DNA of 64,000 bases from Halodesulfurarchaeum formicicum (GTDB lineage Archaea; Halobacteriota; Halobacteria; Halobacteriales; Halobacteriaceae), in NCBI RefSeq assembly GCF_001886955.1, contig NZ_CP016804.1, positions 558,001 through 622,000 of the forward strand, read 5' to 3'. The notes under the pieces were generated by a model. It saw only the letters and a program-made list of their open reading frames with translations, ran no database searches and was not told the origin of the DNA. Positions 27,314 to 36,323 of this stretch are shown in pieces (position 1 is the first letter of the stretch; each line of letters opens with the position of its first letter). The position numbers were made by a program, and so were the translations under genes.

Positions 27314-27565
27314 CTAGTCGAGGGGGTTCAGGGTCAGGCGCTTCCCGTTATCGATACTGACCCGGAAGTTCGCGAAGTCAAACGAGATTTGGTCCGCTCC
27401 CTGGGGAGTCCCGCCCGCCCCCGTTTCGAAGAGGGCATCGAGTGCGTCCGGATCGAGCGCTTCGGCCAGCGGCGGGATCGACCAGGGTTTGGCGCCCTTG
27501 ACCGTACTGACCGCCTGGACCACCGCCATACTTACCGGCTTGTTTTCCTCGATCTCGAATTCCAT
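27314..27565 (-). CDS. HalOD1 output-domain protein (stand-alone)
   Basis: 83-aa single-domain protein: MAVVQAVSTVKGAKPWSIPP LAEALDPDALDALFE and ISFDFANFRVSIDNGKRLTL reproduce the HalOD1 pattern (helix, 'PPL...DPDAL..LF', beta strands, 'V.ID.G..L.L'). Second such gene in the window. Predicted signal-output module; partner unknown. A TATTTAAG element (27625-27632) is upstream at a distance suggesting a leader of about 35 nt. Confidence 0.75.
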   Translation of the reverse strand: MEFEIEENKPVSMAVVQAVSTVKGAKPWSIPPLAEALDPDALDALFETGAGGTPQGADQISFDFANFRVSIDNGKRLTLNPLD

Positions 27566-27715
27566 ATCGGGGGCTTGTTCTCTGGCGGGAAAAGTGTCGC
27601 GAGTTCAATCCGAACGGCCGAAACATATTTAAGCCGGCGTGGGAATCGCCCGATGCGACGATGTCCGTGAGTGGGATACTCTCACGAGTGTCCCTATTTA
27701 CCACCCGGGAACCGC

Positions 27716-28891
27716 TCACCGGTCGGCGTCGACGACTTCGCCAGGCTTCGTCCAGGTGTCGGTCGAGAGCATCACGCCGGGTTGCAGGCTCGTATTGATG
27801 CCGGTTTTGACACCGGGCCCGATGACGGCACCGAACTTTCGGCGGTTGGTCGGGCGGTCGTCGTCGCCTGCGTGCACGGGTTCGTCGTCGTGTCTGAGAT
27901 TCGCCGTCACGGTGCCGGCCCCGAGATTTGCCCCGGGTCCGAGAATGCTGTCGCCGACGTAAGAGAGGTGGTTCGCGCTGGCACCCGAAAGCAGGAGACT
28001 ATTTTTTACCTCGACAGCGTGACCGACGGCGGCGTCCGGGCCGACGACGGTCGGCCCGCGAATGTACGCGTTGGGGCCGATCGTCGCACCGTCTCGGATG
28101 AGGACGGGTCCGTCCACGACCACGCCGGCGTCGATTGTCGCGCCCGCCTCGACGGTGACCCGCCCGCGGAGTGACGCGTCCGCATGAACAGCGCCATTGA
28201 CCGCCCGTTCGAGCGATTCCAGGGCCTGCTCGTTGGCCGAAAGCAGATCCCATGGGTACGCGACGTCCGCCCAGCTGTCAAACTCGACGGCGGTCACCGT
28301 CTCCCGGTCGACAAGCCGCCCGAGCACGTCGGTGAGTTCGCGTTCACCGCGTTCGCTCTCTTGGACGTCCAGCAGTTTCCGGGCCCCATCGGGGAACGCG
28401 TAGGCACCCGTGTTGGCGAGATTCGAGGGTGGGTTCGCTGGCTTCTCGACGATACCGGTGACGGTCCCGCCGTCCGTGGAGACCACACCGTAGGCCGAGG
28501 GATCGCTGACCCTGGTGTATCCGACCGCTGGAACGTGTTCAAATAGTCTCGCCAGATTCGCCGCGTCGTAGACGTTGTCACCGTTGAGGACGGCGAACGC
28601 GCCGTCCACGTGTGTCACCGCCATGGCGACGGCGTCGGCCGTCCCGGAGCGGGTTGGCTGGTGTGCATACTCGACTGGAACGCCACCGTACTCGGTTCCG
28701 AAAAACGACTCGACGTCGGTCGAGCGATAGCCGACTGTGAACACCAGTTTCTCGGCGCCGGCCGAGACAGCGGCGTCGGCAACGTGGGCAGCGAGCGGTC
28801 TGTCGGCCACTGGCAACATCGGTTTCGGTGCCCCATCCGTGAGGGGGCACATCCGGGTGCCCCGTCCGGCGGCGAGTATGATTACGTCCAC
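27716..28891 (-). CDS. glmU: GlmU-like sugar nucleotidyltransferase/acetyltransferase
   Basis: 391-aa bifunctional-type enzyme expected to make UDP-GlcNAc from glucosamine-1-phosphate. The N-terminal nucleotidyltransferase shows ILAAGRGTRMCPLTDGAPKP (residues 5-24), then LNGDNVYD. From about residue 245 a left-handed beta-helix of hexapeptide repeats follows (ATIDAGVVVDGPVLIRDGAT; YVGDSILGPGANLGAGTVT), the acetyltransferase part. Archaeal homologues can act on several sugars. Starts with GTG at 28891; the GlmM-like gene lies upstream on the same strand, 83 bp away. Confidence 0.88.
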   Translation of the reverse strand: MDVIILAAGRGTRMCPLTDGAPKPMLPVADRPLAAHVADAAVSAGAEKLVFTVGYRSTDVESFFGTEYGGVPVEYAHQPTRSGTADAVAMAVTHVDGAFAVLNGDNVYDAANLARLFEHVPAVGYTRVSDPSAYGVVSTDGGTVTGIVEKPANPPSNLANTGAYAFPDGARKLLDVQESERGERELTDVLGRLVDRETVTAVEFDSWADVAYPWDLLSANEQALESLERAVNGAVHADASLRGRVTVEAGATIDAGVVVDGPVLIRDGATIGPNAYIRGPTVVGPDAAVGHAVEVKNSLLLSGASANHLSYVGDSILGPGANLGAGTVTANLRHDDEPVHAGDDDRPTNRRKFGAVIGPGVKTGINTSLQPGVMLSTDTWTKPGEVVDADR

Positions 28892-28974
28892 GGACGAATT
28901 ACCCGGCGGATCTGTTTTAGTATGGACAGGTTACGACGATTCCGAGCCGTAACACGCGGCGCTGCGGGCGGGTC

Positions 28975-30315
28975 TCACGTGGAGAACGACTCGTTCGACT
29001 TGGGTTGCGTCGAGCGGACTCCGTCGAGGAGGCCCCTCGACTCCTCGAGCAGTTCCGTCGCCCGCCGTTCGGTACGGGCTTCTGCCGTCAGCCGCACCAG
29101 CGGTTCGGTGCCGCTGGCCCGCACCAGAAACCAGCCATCGGCCGTGTCGACGCGGACCCCGTCGAGTTCCGTCACGTCGTCGTACCGTTCACGGACGCGA
29201 TCCGTGATCGCTGCGACGATTGCGGAGCCGTCCGCTGACCGAACCGACTCCCGTTTCGTCACGAACCGGGGAAAGGAATCGGTTCGGTCGGAGAGCGTGC
29301 CCCCTCTCCCGAGGATATCGACGAGCCGGCACGCGGCGTAGTGGGCGTCGGGGGCCAGCGTCTCCGTAGGCCAGATCCAGGCCCCACTCGGTTCCCCACC
29401 GAAGACGACGCCGGGTTCGGCACACGCGGCCGCGACGTTTCCATCCCCGACTGCGGTCCGAACGACCGAGCCGCCCAGTTCGCCGACGACTGTATCGAGG
29501 AGCGCGCTCGCGTTGACGGGAGCGGCAACTACGCCATCGGTGGACAGCGCGTCAATCGCGAATAGCGTGAGCAGTTCGTCGCCCGAGACGAACCGTCCGG
29601 TCTCGTCGACGGCCATCAATCGATCGGCGTCACCGTCGTGGGCAATTCCGAGGTCGGCGTCACCATCACGGACGATCGTCGAAAGCTCAGTACAGTTGGC
29701 CGCGGTGGGCTCGCTCGGTCGTCCGGGGAACGACCCGTCTCGCTGGGCGTTGATCGCCGTCACGTCACATCCCCGCGCGAGCAGCGCTTCGACGGTCAGC
29801 TGGCCCGTTCCGTTGCCCAGATCGACGACGACCGAGAGCGACCCGCAGTCGCCTTTCGGGAGTGCTTCGAGGTGGCGTCGGCTTGCGTCCCGAACACGAC
29901 GCACCGATCCCATCTGGGCCGGTGGCACGGTCAGCGCCGCCGTATCCTCGATTCGCCGGGACAGGGTCGCAGTCAGGTCAGGCCCGAACGCCTGGCCTGA
30001 CCGCGTCCAGAACTTGAATCCGTTGTCTTCCGGCGGGTTGTGGGATGCCGTGACGACCAGCCCGGCCGAGGAGTCATACCAGTCGACGGCCCGTGCGACT
30101 GTGGGTGTGGACTCGATCCCGAGGGACACTACCTCGCTCCCTGCCTCCTGAGCGCCGGCGATCGCGGCCCACTCGAGTGCCGACCCGCTCGTTCTCGCGT
30201 CGCGGCCGACCACGATCCGGTCGGCCATCGAGCCGAGCGCCCGACCGAGGTCGAGGGCTAGCTGTCCCGTCACCGTCTCGCCGACTGGGCCCCGGATGCC
30301 ACTCGTCCCGAACAT
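28975..30315 (-). CDS. glmM: Phosphoglucosamine mutase
   Basis: 446-aa alpha-D-phosphohexomutase converting glucosamine-6-phosphate to glucosamine-1-phosphate. Motifs in order: FGTSGIRGPVGE (residues 2-13), catalytic phosphoserine loop VVTASHNPPEDNGFK near residue 88, metal site AHDGDADRLM near residue 226, sugar loop FGGEPSGAW near residue 310, and the phosphate-binding RASGTEPLVR near residue 402. Lies upstream of the GlmU-like gene in the same direction, which supports the GlcN assignment over plain phosphoglucomutase. Confidence 0.92.
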   Translation of the reverse strand: MFGTSGIRGPVGETVTGQLALDLGRALGSMADRIVVGRDARTSGSALEWAAIAGAQEAGSEVVSLGIESTPTVARAVDWYDSSAGLVVTASHNPPEDNGFKFWTRSGQAFGPDLTATLSRRIEDTAALTVPPAQMGSVRRVRDASRRHLEALPKGDCGSLSVVVDLGNGTGQLTVEALLARGCDVTAINAQRDGSFPGRPSEPTAANCTELSTIVRDGDADLGIAHDGDADRLMAVDETGRFVSGDELLTLFAIDALSTDGVVAAPVNASALLDTVVGELGGSVVRTAVGDGNVAAACAEPGVVFGGEPSGAWIWPTETLAPDAHYAACRLVDILGRGGTLSDRTDSFPRFVTKRESVRSADGSAIVAAITDRVRERYDDVTELDGVRVDTADGWFLVRASGTEPLVRLTAEARTERRATELLEESRGLLDGVRSTQPKSNESFST

Positions 30316-30422
30316 AGCCGGTTGACGCCCGCGAGTTGTATCAGTATCAATTACCTACTGACTTTCTGGCAGGGTTTTGGTGAGTTCTTCTCGGTTTACC
30401 GCTTGGTAACTTGTCTGTACTA

Positions 30423-30899
30423 ATGGCGCTCGCCGGACTGCTCGATACTATGTCGAACTCCCTCCCCGCAGCCGCAGGGCTCGGTTCCGCGGCTGCACGG
30501 CCGGGGCCGTCAGTCAGGCGCGGAGCGAAAGCGTTCATCACCTCGGGGTCGCGGGTGCTCCTCGTACGGGAACGCCATGCCGACGGCCGGGGATTCTGGA
30601 CGTTCCCCGGAGGCGGGGCCCGGCCTCGGGAACCGCTGACCGACGCCGTCCGGCGCGAACTCGACGAAGAACTCGACTGTGTCGCCGTCGTTGGCAGTCC
30701 AGTCTCGCGGTTCTGGTACGCACACGTGAGTCGCCCGTCGACCGTGTCAGTTTACACCGTGTTTGACTGTGCAGTCGCCTCGGAGGTACACCCGGTCCGG
30801 GGTGAGGGAGTCCTCGAATCCCGGTGGGTCGATCCCGACCAACCGCCTGCGAGAACCCTCCCACAAGTTCGACACGTCCTTCGCGATCACGGGCCCTGA
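30423..30899 (+). CDS. NUDIX hydrolase
   Basis: 158-aa protein with a complete Nudix box, GGGARPREPLTDAV..RRELDEELD (residues about 61-83), in a fold beginning AKAFITSGSRVLLVRERH. Hydrolyses nucleoside-diphosphate-linked substrates; a nucleotide-sugar or housecleaning role would fit the cluster. ATG at 30423 used; a TTG 12 bp upstream and an ATG at 30450 are alternatives. The promoter region holds TTTACCGCTTGGTAAC (30396-30411), with inverted TTACC/GGTAA. Confidence 0.87.
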   Translation: MALAGLLDTMSNSLPAAAGLGSAAARPGPSVRRGAKAFITSGSRVLLVRERHADGRGFWTFPGGGARPREPLTDAVRRELDEELDCVAVVGSPVSRFWYAHVSRPSTVSVYTVFDCAVASEVHPVRGEGVLESRWVDPDQPPARTLPQVRHVLRDHGP

Positions 30900-30955
30900 C
30901 CGCTAGGCCCCTGCGTTGTGGGATCGTCTCCGAAGTCGTTCGCCGTGGGAGGATG

Positions 30956-31219
30956 TCAGAGATAGCCGAGTGATTCGAGCCGGTCCGCAACCGCTTCGTC
31001 GGTGTGTCGGCTGTCGACGTCGGCGGTTTCGCCGTCCGAACCGGTATGCGCAGACGGGTCGTCGTGTCGGTCGATTTCCCGTAGCAACTGGCCGAGCGCG
31101 AACGTGACGTATTCGTCGACGGTTTCAAAGTCAGTCCACGAGAGCCGGTCTGCGATGATCTGTGCGGTCCGTTCCGGTATCTCGACGGTTCGAGTCTCGT
31201 CTTCAGTGTCGTCGATCAT
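30956..31219 (-). CDS. Small RHH-like protein with a sulfatase-type LGYL tail
   Basis: 87-aa acidic protein. The first half (TRTVEIPERTAQIIADRLSW, VDEYVTFALGQLLREI) looks like a ribbon-helix-helix or small helical domain; the end VADRLESLGYL resembles the terminal RLxxLGY motif of haloarchaeal sulfatases (compare VADHLRDLGYR at the end of the protein at 41406-42386). ATGA overlap with the DUF354 gene before it. Function unknown, possibly a regulator or partner of glycan enzymes. Confidence 0.7.
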   Translation of the reverse strand: MIDDTEDETRTVEIPERTAQIIADRLSWTDFETVDEYVTFALGQLLREIDRHDDPSAHTGSDGETADVDSRHTDEAVADRLESLGYL

Positions 31220-32349
31220 GCGTGTGCCTCCGTTTCGAGAATCGTCTCGATCAACTGTGCGGTCACGTCGGGCTGGTCGGCGACCAGTCGGTCGCGGCGC
31301 TCACGGTAGTCGACCCGGTCGATACCTACCGCGAGCAGGTCCTCGACGGCACGAATCGCCTCGGTTTCGTCGGCGAACGACCGCAGGAGCCCGTACTGCT
31401 GTTCGAGCGCCTGGAACACGGGTTCGTCGTCCTCCCCAACCATCGTGTTCGTCCGAATGGCCGGGGTCCCGAGTATCGCAGCCTCGGTCGACATCGTCCC
31501 TGAGTCCCCCACGTAGAGGTCGGCGTAGTAGAGGACGTGGTGGATGTCGGACGGGTCGGTCGGCAACCGGTACTGCTGCAGGTCCTCCGGGAGGGTCGCT
31601 TCCGCGGAGATGAACACCCGACCCGCCTCCGAGAGCCGGTCGATTAGCGTTCGCAGGGCTTCGGGGGACAGACCCGCGTACCCGACGTCGTGGTAGGCGT
31701 CCCAGCCAGCGATCCGGACGACGAAGAACCGCTCTTCGGGGTCGATGCCGTGGGCTTCGAGGACGGCCGGATCCGGGTCGAAGTAGTTCGGATGCAGGTA
31801 TGCCAACTCCTGGAAGTCAAGCGGGCGGCGCTTCCGGGCGTCGACGGACAGCTCGAAACTCTCGGGGGCACAGAGGGTGTCGACGAACGGGAGTGTGACA
31901 CCGTGGTACACCAGCCGCAGCCACCGATTGTCGATGTGAGTGTCGCTGACGGCGACGTGTCGACAGCCGACGAGCGTCGCCACGTGAGCGGGAACGGGTC
32001 CGAGACGGCTCACGATGACGTCAGGCCTGAATCGTCGCGCGACCCCGAGCAGTCGGACCTCGCGAGCCAGCAACTCGATTGCCAGCGACGGCAGCGAATC
32101 CCCACGGGTCGAAAGCGGCCGATGGGCGATGCCGTAGGCATCCAGCAGGTCGACGGTGACCTCCTTCTCGCGGGACGTGACGAACGTCTCGTGGCCCCGT
32201 TCCCCGAGTTCGGCGATGGCGTTGCGGAACAGGTGGACCTGTGCGGGGTGGCCCACGTCGAACAGCACTCGGAGGCCCGTGTCCGTGTCGGTGGGCGTGG
32301 GCACGTCACTGTTTCCCGCTCGCTCGACACGCTGTTGTGTCACGGCCAC
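31216..32349 (-). CDS. DUF354 family protein (GT-B fold, UDP-GlcNAc epimerase/glycosyltransferase-like)
   Basis: 377-aa protein beginning its conserved part at residue 26: LRVLFDVGHPAQVHLFRNAI, the DUF354 signature, with DVIVSRLGPVPAHVATL and the C-terminal YYADLYVGDSGTMSTEAAIL typical of nucleotide-sugar-binding GT-B proteins. It probably acts on a UDP-amino sugar. GTG start at 32349 overlaps the end of the dehydrogenase gene, so the first 25 residues may not all be translated. Part of the 31-35 kb reverse-strand operon. Confidence 0.82.
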   Translation of the reverse strand: MAVTQQRVERAGNSDVPTPTDTDTGLRVLFDVGHPAQVHLFRNAIAELGERGHETFVTSREKEVTVDLLDAYGIAHRPLSTRGDSLPSLAIELLAREVRLLGVARRFRPDVIVSRLGPVPAHVATLVGCRHVAVSDTHIDNRWLRLVYHGVTLPFVDTLCAPESFELSVDARKRRPLDFQELAYLHPNYFDPDPAVLEAHGIDPEERFFVVRIAGWDAYHDVGYAGLSPEALRTLIDRLSEAGRVFISAEATLPEDLQQYRLPTDPSDIHHVLYYADLYVGDSGTMSTEAAILGTPAIRTNTMVGEDDEPVFQALEQQYGLLRSFADETEAIRAVEDLLAVGIDRVDYRERRDRLVADQPDVTAQLIETILETEAHA

Positions 32350-33707
32350 TGGCCCCCGATGGTGTACACCGGCTGTTCGACCTCACTCGCGTTGACGGCG
32401 TCCCGACCGTCTAGGATGGGCGCGTCGAAGCGGTCCCAGTCCAGGTCGGCGAACTCGTCGTGTGGGGTCACGAGGACGACCGCGTCGACTGCTCGATCGG
32501 TGCTTTCCTCGAGTGTGAGCGGCTCGATGTCCCCGACGACGCTCCAATCGTCCAGCAGGGGGTCGACCGCGTACACCGTCGCCCCGCGCTCCCGGAGGTT
32601 CCGGACCAGAGGGATCGAGGGCGCGTTGCGGAGTTCGTTGATGTTGGCCTTGTAGGTCACTCCCAGCAGGAGCACTGACGCCGATTCGAGGGCGACGCCG
32701 TGAGCGTCCAGTATCGCTTCGAGGTTCGAGACGGTGTACTCGGGCATCGCGTCGTTGGTATCACGGGCCGCGGTCAGGAGCGACGAGTCGGTGTTGTACT
32801 GGTCGGTGAGGAAGTACGGGTAGACCGGGATGCAGTGACCGCCGACGCCGGGGCCCGGGTCGTGGATATCGCAGAACGGCTGGGTGTTGGCGACGTCGAT
32901 GGCCTCGGTGACGTCGATGTCCATCGCGGGGTTATAGCGGGCGAGCTGGTTGGCCAGCGCGATGTTGACGTCCCGGTAGACCCCCTCGAACACCTTGACC
33001 GCCTCGGCGGTCGCCGCGTCGCTGGTCGGGACGACCTCGTTGTCGGATATCTCGCCGTAGACGAGTTCGGCCGCGCGGGTACTCTCCTCGTCGACACCGC
33101 CTACGACCTTGGGATGTGTGCCTCGCACGTCCTGCAGCGCCTGCCCGCTGACGGTTCGTTCGGGACAGGCCGCCGCGCCGAAGGCTGCGGGGTCCAGGCC
33201 GCTCGCGGCACTGAGATTCGGGACAACCCGGTCAGCCGTCGTGCGCGGGGGGACTGTCGATTCGACGAACACGACGTCTCCCGGTGACAGTCCCGCACCG
33301 ACGGTTTCGACTACCTCGTCGAGGAGCGAGAGGTCCGGTTGTCGATCGTCGGTCAAAAGCGTCGGAACCATCAGCACGTGGACAGCAGCCTCCTCGGCGG
33401 CTGCTTCCCCGTCGGTCGTCGCCCGGAGGTCGTCGTTGTCGACGACCGCTGTGACGAGTTCGGCCAGTCCCGGCTCCCGCTTGACGTGCGTGTTTCCGGC
33501 GTTGATCGACTCGACGACTTCCGGATCGATATCGACGCCGATCGTGTTGCCGGTCACCTCCGCGTAGACCGCCGCCAGGGGCAGTCCCATCTTCCCGAGG
33601 CCGTAGACGGCTACAGGTACCTCGCCACTGGTGAACGCCGCGCGCTGGTCGGCCTCGGTTGCGGTGGTGTCGTACAGCCCGGAGTGGGCTCCGAGTGCGG
33701 GACTCAT
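32340..33707 (-). CDS. wecC: Nucleotide-sugar dehydrogenase (WecC-like)
   Basis: 455-aa enzyme of the UDP-glucose/UDP-ManNAc dehydrogenase family; four-electron oxidation of a UDP-sugar to a uronic acid. Rossmann motif VAVYGLGKMGLPLAAVYAEV (residues 32-51), VFVESTVPPRTTADRV, the catalytic cysteine in GVGGHCIPVYPYFL near residue 279, and LLLGVTYKANINELRNAP. Closest in pattern to UDP-N-acetylmannosaminuronate dehydrogenases. ATG overlaps the end of the broken oxidoreductase gene. Confidence 0.88.
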   Translation of the reverse strand: MSPALGAHSGLYDTTATEADQRAAFTSGEVPVAVYGLGKMGLPLAAVYAEVTGNTIGVDIDPEVVESINAGNTHVKREPGLAELVTAVVDNDDLRATTDGEAAAEEAAVHVLMVPTLLTDDRQPDLSLLDEVVETVGAGLSPGDVVFVESTVPPRTTADRVVPNLSAASGLDPAAFGAAACPERTVSGQALQDVRGTHPKVVGGVDEESTRAAELVYGEISDNEVVPTSDAATAEAVKVFEGVYRDVNIALANQLARYNPAMDIDVTEAIDVANTQPFCDIHDPGPGVGGHCIPVYPYFLTDQYNTDSSLLTAARDTNDAMPEYTVSNLEAILDAHGVALESASVLLLGVTYKANINELRNAPSIPLVRNLRERGATVYAVDPLLDDWSVVGDIEPLTLEESTDRAVDAVVLVTPHDEFADLDWDRFDAPILDGRDAVNASEVEQPVYTIGGQWP

Positions 33708-35022
33708 GGCGCCACCGTCTGGGGTTCCTCCAGTGCGTCCGCCTCGATCTCCTGGAGCAGCGCCAGCACCTCCAGGGCCGCTTCGGGCGTGACGACCGGC
33801 TCGGTGCCGGTTTCGGCTGCCTCGACGAACGACGCCAGTTCGGCCTTTAGCGGCTCGCCGGTCTCGACGATGGGTCGCTCGACGACGCTCTCGTGACGGT
33901 GTCGGATGTCGCCGTCGGCCTCGACGTATTCGGGGAAGGACCGCCGGTGAATTTCGACCGACTGGCTGATGAAGTCGACGTTCACCCGACAGGAGAGTGC
34001 CGTCAGCGAGAGCTGACGGATCTTCTGCTGGGTCACCCGGCTCGCCGTCAGGGTCGCCACGCTGTCGTTCTCGAACTTGAACTGGGCGGTTGCGTGGCGG
34101 TCGTCGTGGGCCACCGCCGAGAGGGACGTGACATCGTCATCGATCAGCGATAACAGGATGTCGAGGTCGTGGATCATGAGGTCCATCACGACGTTGTCCT
34201 CGTTGTCTCGGTCCAGCGGTGGGCCGAGACGGTCGATTTCGATGGCCACGACGTCAAGATCGGGTACCATCTCGACCAGCACCTGGGTCGCGGGATTGAA
34301 CCGCTCGATGTGGCCGACCTGGAGTGTGACCCCCGCCTCGCGGGCCCGGGCAGCGAGTTCCCGCCCGCGCTCCAGGTCATCGACGAACGGTTTCTCGACG
34401 AGGACATCGACGCCGTGGTCGATACAGGCCGCGACCGCCTCGTAGTGGTGGGGGGTTGGGACCGCGACGGAGGCGACGTCGACTGCCTCCAGTAACTCGT
34501 CTCTGTCCATCGCGATGGCCCGGTAGTCCTCGGCCGTCCGCTTCGCCCGATCGGCGTCGACAGACGGTCGATTTCGATGGCCACGACGTCAAGATCGGGT
34601 ACCATCTCGACCAGCACCTGGGTCGCGGGATTGAACCGCTCGATGTGGCCGACCTGAAGTGTGACCCCTGCCTCGCGGGCCCGCTCGGCGAGTTCGCGCC
34701 CACGGTTCAGGTCGTCGACGAACGGTTTTTCGACGAGAACATCGACGTCGCGGTCGATACAGGCCGCGACCGCGTCGTAATGGTGTGGCGTCGGGACCGC
34801 GACGGAAACAACATCGACTGCTTCCAGTAACTCGTCTCTGTCCATCGCGATGGCCCGGTAGTCTTCGGCCGTCCGCTTCGCCCGATCGGCGTCGACGTCG
34901 TGGACGCCCACCAGTGTCGTGTCCTGGAGTTCGCTGTACACCCGTGCGTGGTTCTGTCCCATGCTTCCGACCCCGATGACGCCGGCTGCGAGCCGCCCAT
35001 CGAACGGTGGTCGGTCGCTCAT
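33704..35022 (-). pseudogene. Gfo/Idh/MocA-family oxidoreductase, disrupted by an internal duplication
   Basis: NAD-dependent sugar oxidoreductase (likely acting on a UDP-amino-uronic sugar). The N-terminal frame starts with ATG at 35022 (AAGVIGVGSMGQNHARVYSE, residues 11-30; PTPHHYDAV; EKPFVDD; HIERFNPA) and leaves frame after DVVAIEIDRL near 34563. A second frame, from within the repeated part (MDRDELLEAVDVASVAV at 34510), carries the remaining C-terminal domain to the TGA at 33704. The 335-bp duplication is not a multiple of three; without it the gene would be 984 bp (327 aa). Stop overlaps the wecC-like start, showing the former operon order. Confidence 0.85.
34227..34896. repeat. Diverged 335-bp tandem duplication inside the oxidoreductase gene
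   Basis: Copy A starts at 34228 and copy B at 34563 (offset 335). The first 94 bases are identical, then about 25 mismatches are scattered over the next 220, and the last 40 bases are nearly identical. Many mismatches are synonymous in the respective reading frames (for example AVDVAS/AVDVVS, HHYEAV/HHYDAV), so each copy looks like a selected allele and not like a fresh copy error. Confidence 0.9.
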
Positions 35023-35350
35023 CTGTCCCGTCCCCGGACGGTTTGCTGATCGTGTGGTCCTTGCATCTCTATCACGGGTGGGAATCAGCCGTCGAACCGG
35101 ATTGTTATTCCCCGCTTGCGACTGGTAGGATGGGTCTGGTGTCCCACCGCCGCAGGGCTTTCTGACCGCCGCTCGCCACACGATATCGCGGGCAGTCACC
35201 CGTTTCTGCAGGGATTCGAACGTGACACGGGCAGTAATGCCCACCATTCTCGATCACTTCCCGCGAAGATGTCGCCACTGGTGTTGAACGCCTGTAAGCT
35301 GAGCATAACTAATCGGAACCCGTCGAAGGATCAGCCAACGTGAGACACGA
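35023..35350. promoter_or_regulatory. Divergent promoter region with two copies of the GTAAGC-TATA element
   Basis: The 328-bp spacer between the broken oxidoreductase and the deacetylase has no gene. Reading towards the deacetylase, GTAAGCTG (35294-35301) is followed at once by AGCATAACTAATC, a TATA-like stretch about 40-50 nt before the ATG. Reading towards the oxidoreductase, GCAAGCGGGGAATAACAAT (35119 to 35101) has the same layout. Both resemble elements at 38.9, 48.0 and 59.4 kb. Confidence 0.5.
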
Positions 35351-36319
35351 ATGGGATCGCTGGTAATCTCGGTGGATGCCGAACTGGGATGGGGGTTTTG
35401 CGACTACGAGGAGCCCCCAGTGTCGCGAGTGGACGCCGCCCGGACCGGCTGGCGGGTACTGCTTGACATCCTCGAGACACACGAGGTGCCGGCGACATGG
35501 GCCATCGTTGGACACCTCTTCCTGAACGAATGTGACGGCTTGCACGCCGAGCACCCGTCCGTCGAGGGCTGGTTCGAACGCGAACGGGGTCCCTGGAGTG
35601 GCCGGCCGGACCTTCGGTTCGGGACCGACCTCATCGGGGAGGTGGCCGACGGGAACGCTGCGCACGAACTTGCGTGTCACTCCTTTTCACACGTGCTGTT
35701 CGGCGCGCCCGAGACGACCCGTGAAATCGCGCGGGCGGAACTCGCGGCCGCAGTCGACGCCGGTCGCTCGATCGGCGTGGAGTTCGAGTCCTTCGTATTT
35801 CCTCGCAACTCGGTCGGCCACCGGGACCTCCTGGCGGCGTTCGGCTTCCGCAGTTATCGAGGGGCCGGAACCCAGTCGGAAGGACGCTTCCGGCGAATTG
35901 TCGGGAAACTGTTGACGATGAGTGGCCACAGCCAACTCCCGCTGGTGACCCCAACTGTCGACGAGTACGGCCTGGTGGACATCCCGCCCTCGATGTACCT
36001 CTTCGGGTTCGAGGATTGGCCGCGGCGTGTCACGACGGCACTGTGGGACGACCCGATCGTCCGGATGGCAAAACGGGGGATCGACCGCGCGTCCCGCGAG
36101 GAGGGGCTCTTTCACCTGTGGCTGCACCCGAACAACCTGCAGACGGATCGCGACCGCAGGCGCATTCATCGGATCGTCGCCTACGCGGCCGCCCAGCGTG
36201 ATCGGTCCGACCTGCGGATCGAGACGATGGCCGACGTGGCCGCCCGCGTCGACAACCGGGACCGACCTGGTGGCGATAGCGAACGCGTTCGGCCACGCAA
36301 CGTCACCTTCGGCCGATGA
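35351..36319 (+). CDS. Polysaccharide deacetylase-family protein
   Basis: 322-aa NodB/CE4-like protein. Metal-binding motifs: LVISVDAELGWGF (Asp, residues 4-16), ATWAIVGHLF, and ELACHSFSHVLFG with the HxxxH pair near residues 112-117. It also carries FVFPRNSVGHRDLLAAFGF, typical of this family, and FHLWLHPNNL near residue 260. Expected to deacetylate GlcNAc-like residues of a surface glycan; no signal peptide, so it may act on lipid-linked precursors inside the cell. Promoter has the GTAAGCTG element. Confidence 0.85.
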   Translation: MGSLVISVDAELGWGFCDYEEPPVSRVDAARTGWRVLLDILETHEVPATWAIVGHLFLNECDGLHAEHPSVEGWFERERGPWSGRPDLRFGTDLIGEVADGNAAHELACHSFSHVLFGAPETTREIARAELAAAVDAGRSIGVEFESFVFPRNSVGHRDLLAAFGFRSYRGAGTQSEGRFRRIVGKLLTMSGHSQLPLVTPTVDEYGLVDIPPSMYLFGFEDWPRRVTTALWDDPIVRMAKRGIDRASREEGLFHLWLHPNNLQTDRDRRRIHRIVAYAAAQRDRSDLRIETMADVAARVDNRDRPGGDSERVRPRNVTFGR

Positions 36320-36323
36320 AGGC

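Noticed and set aside
34186-35247. 353-aa product as an intact protein
   Set aside because: The last part is read out of frame through copy A of the duplication (Ser/Arg/Thr-rich), so it is a frameshift tail and not a domain.
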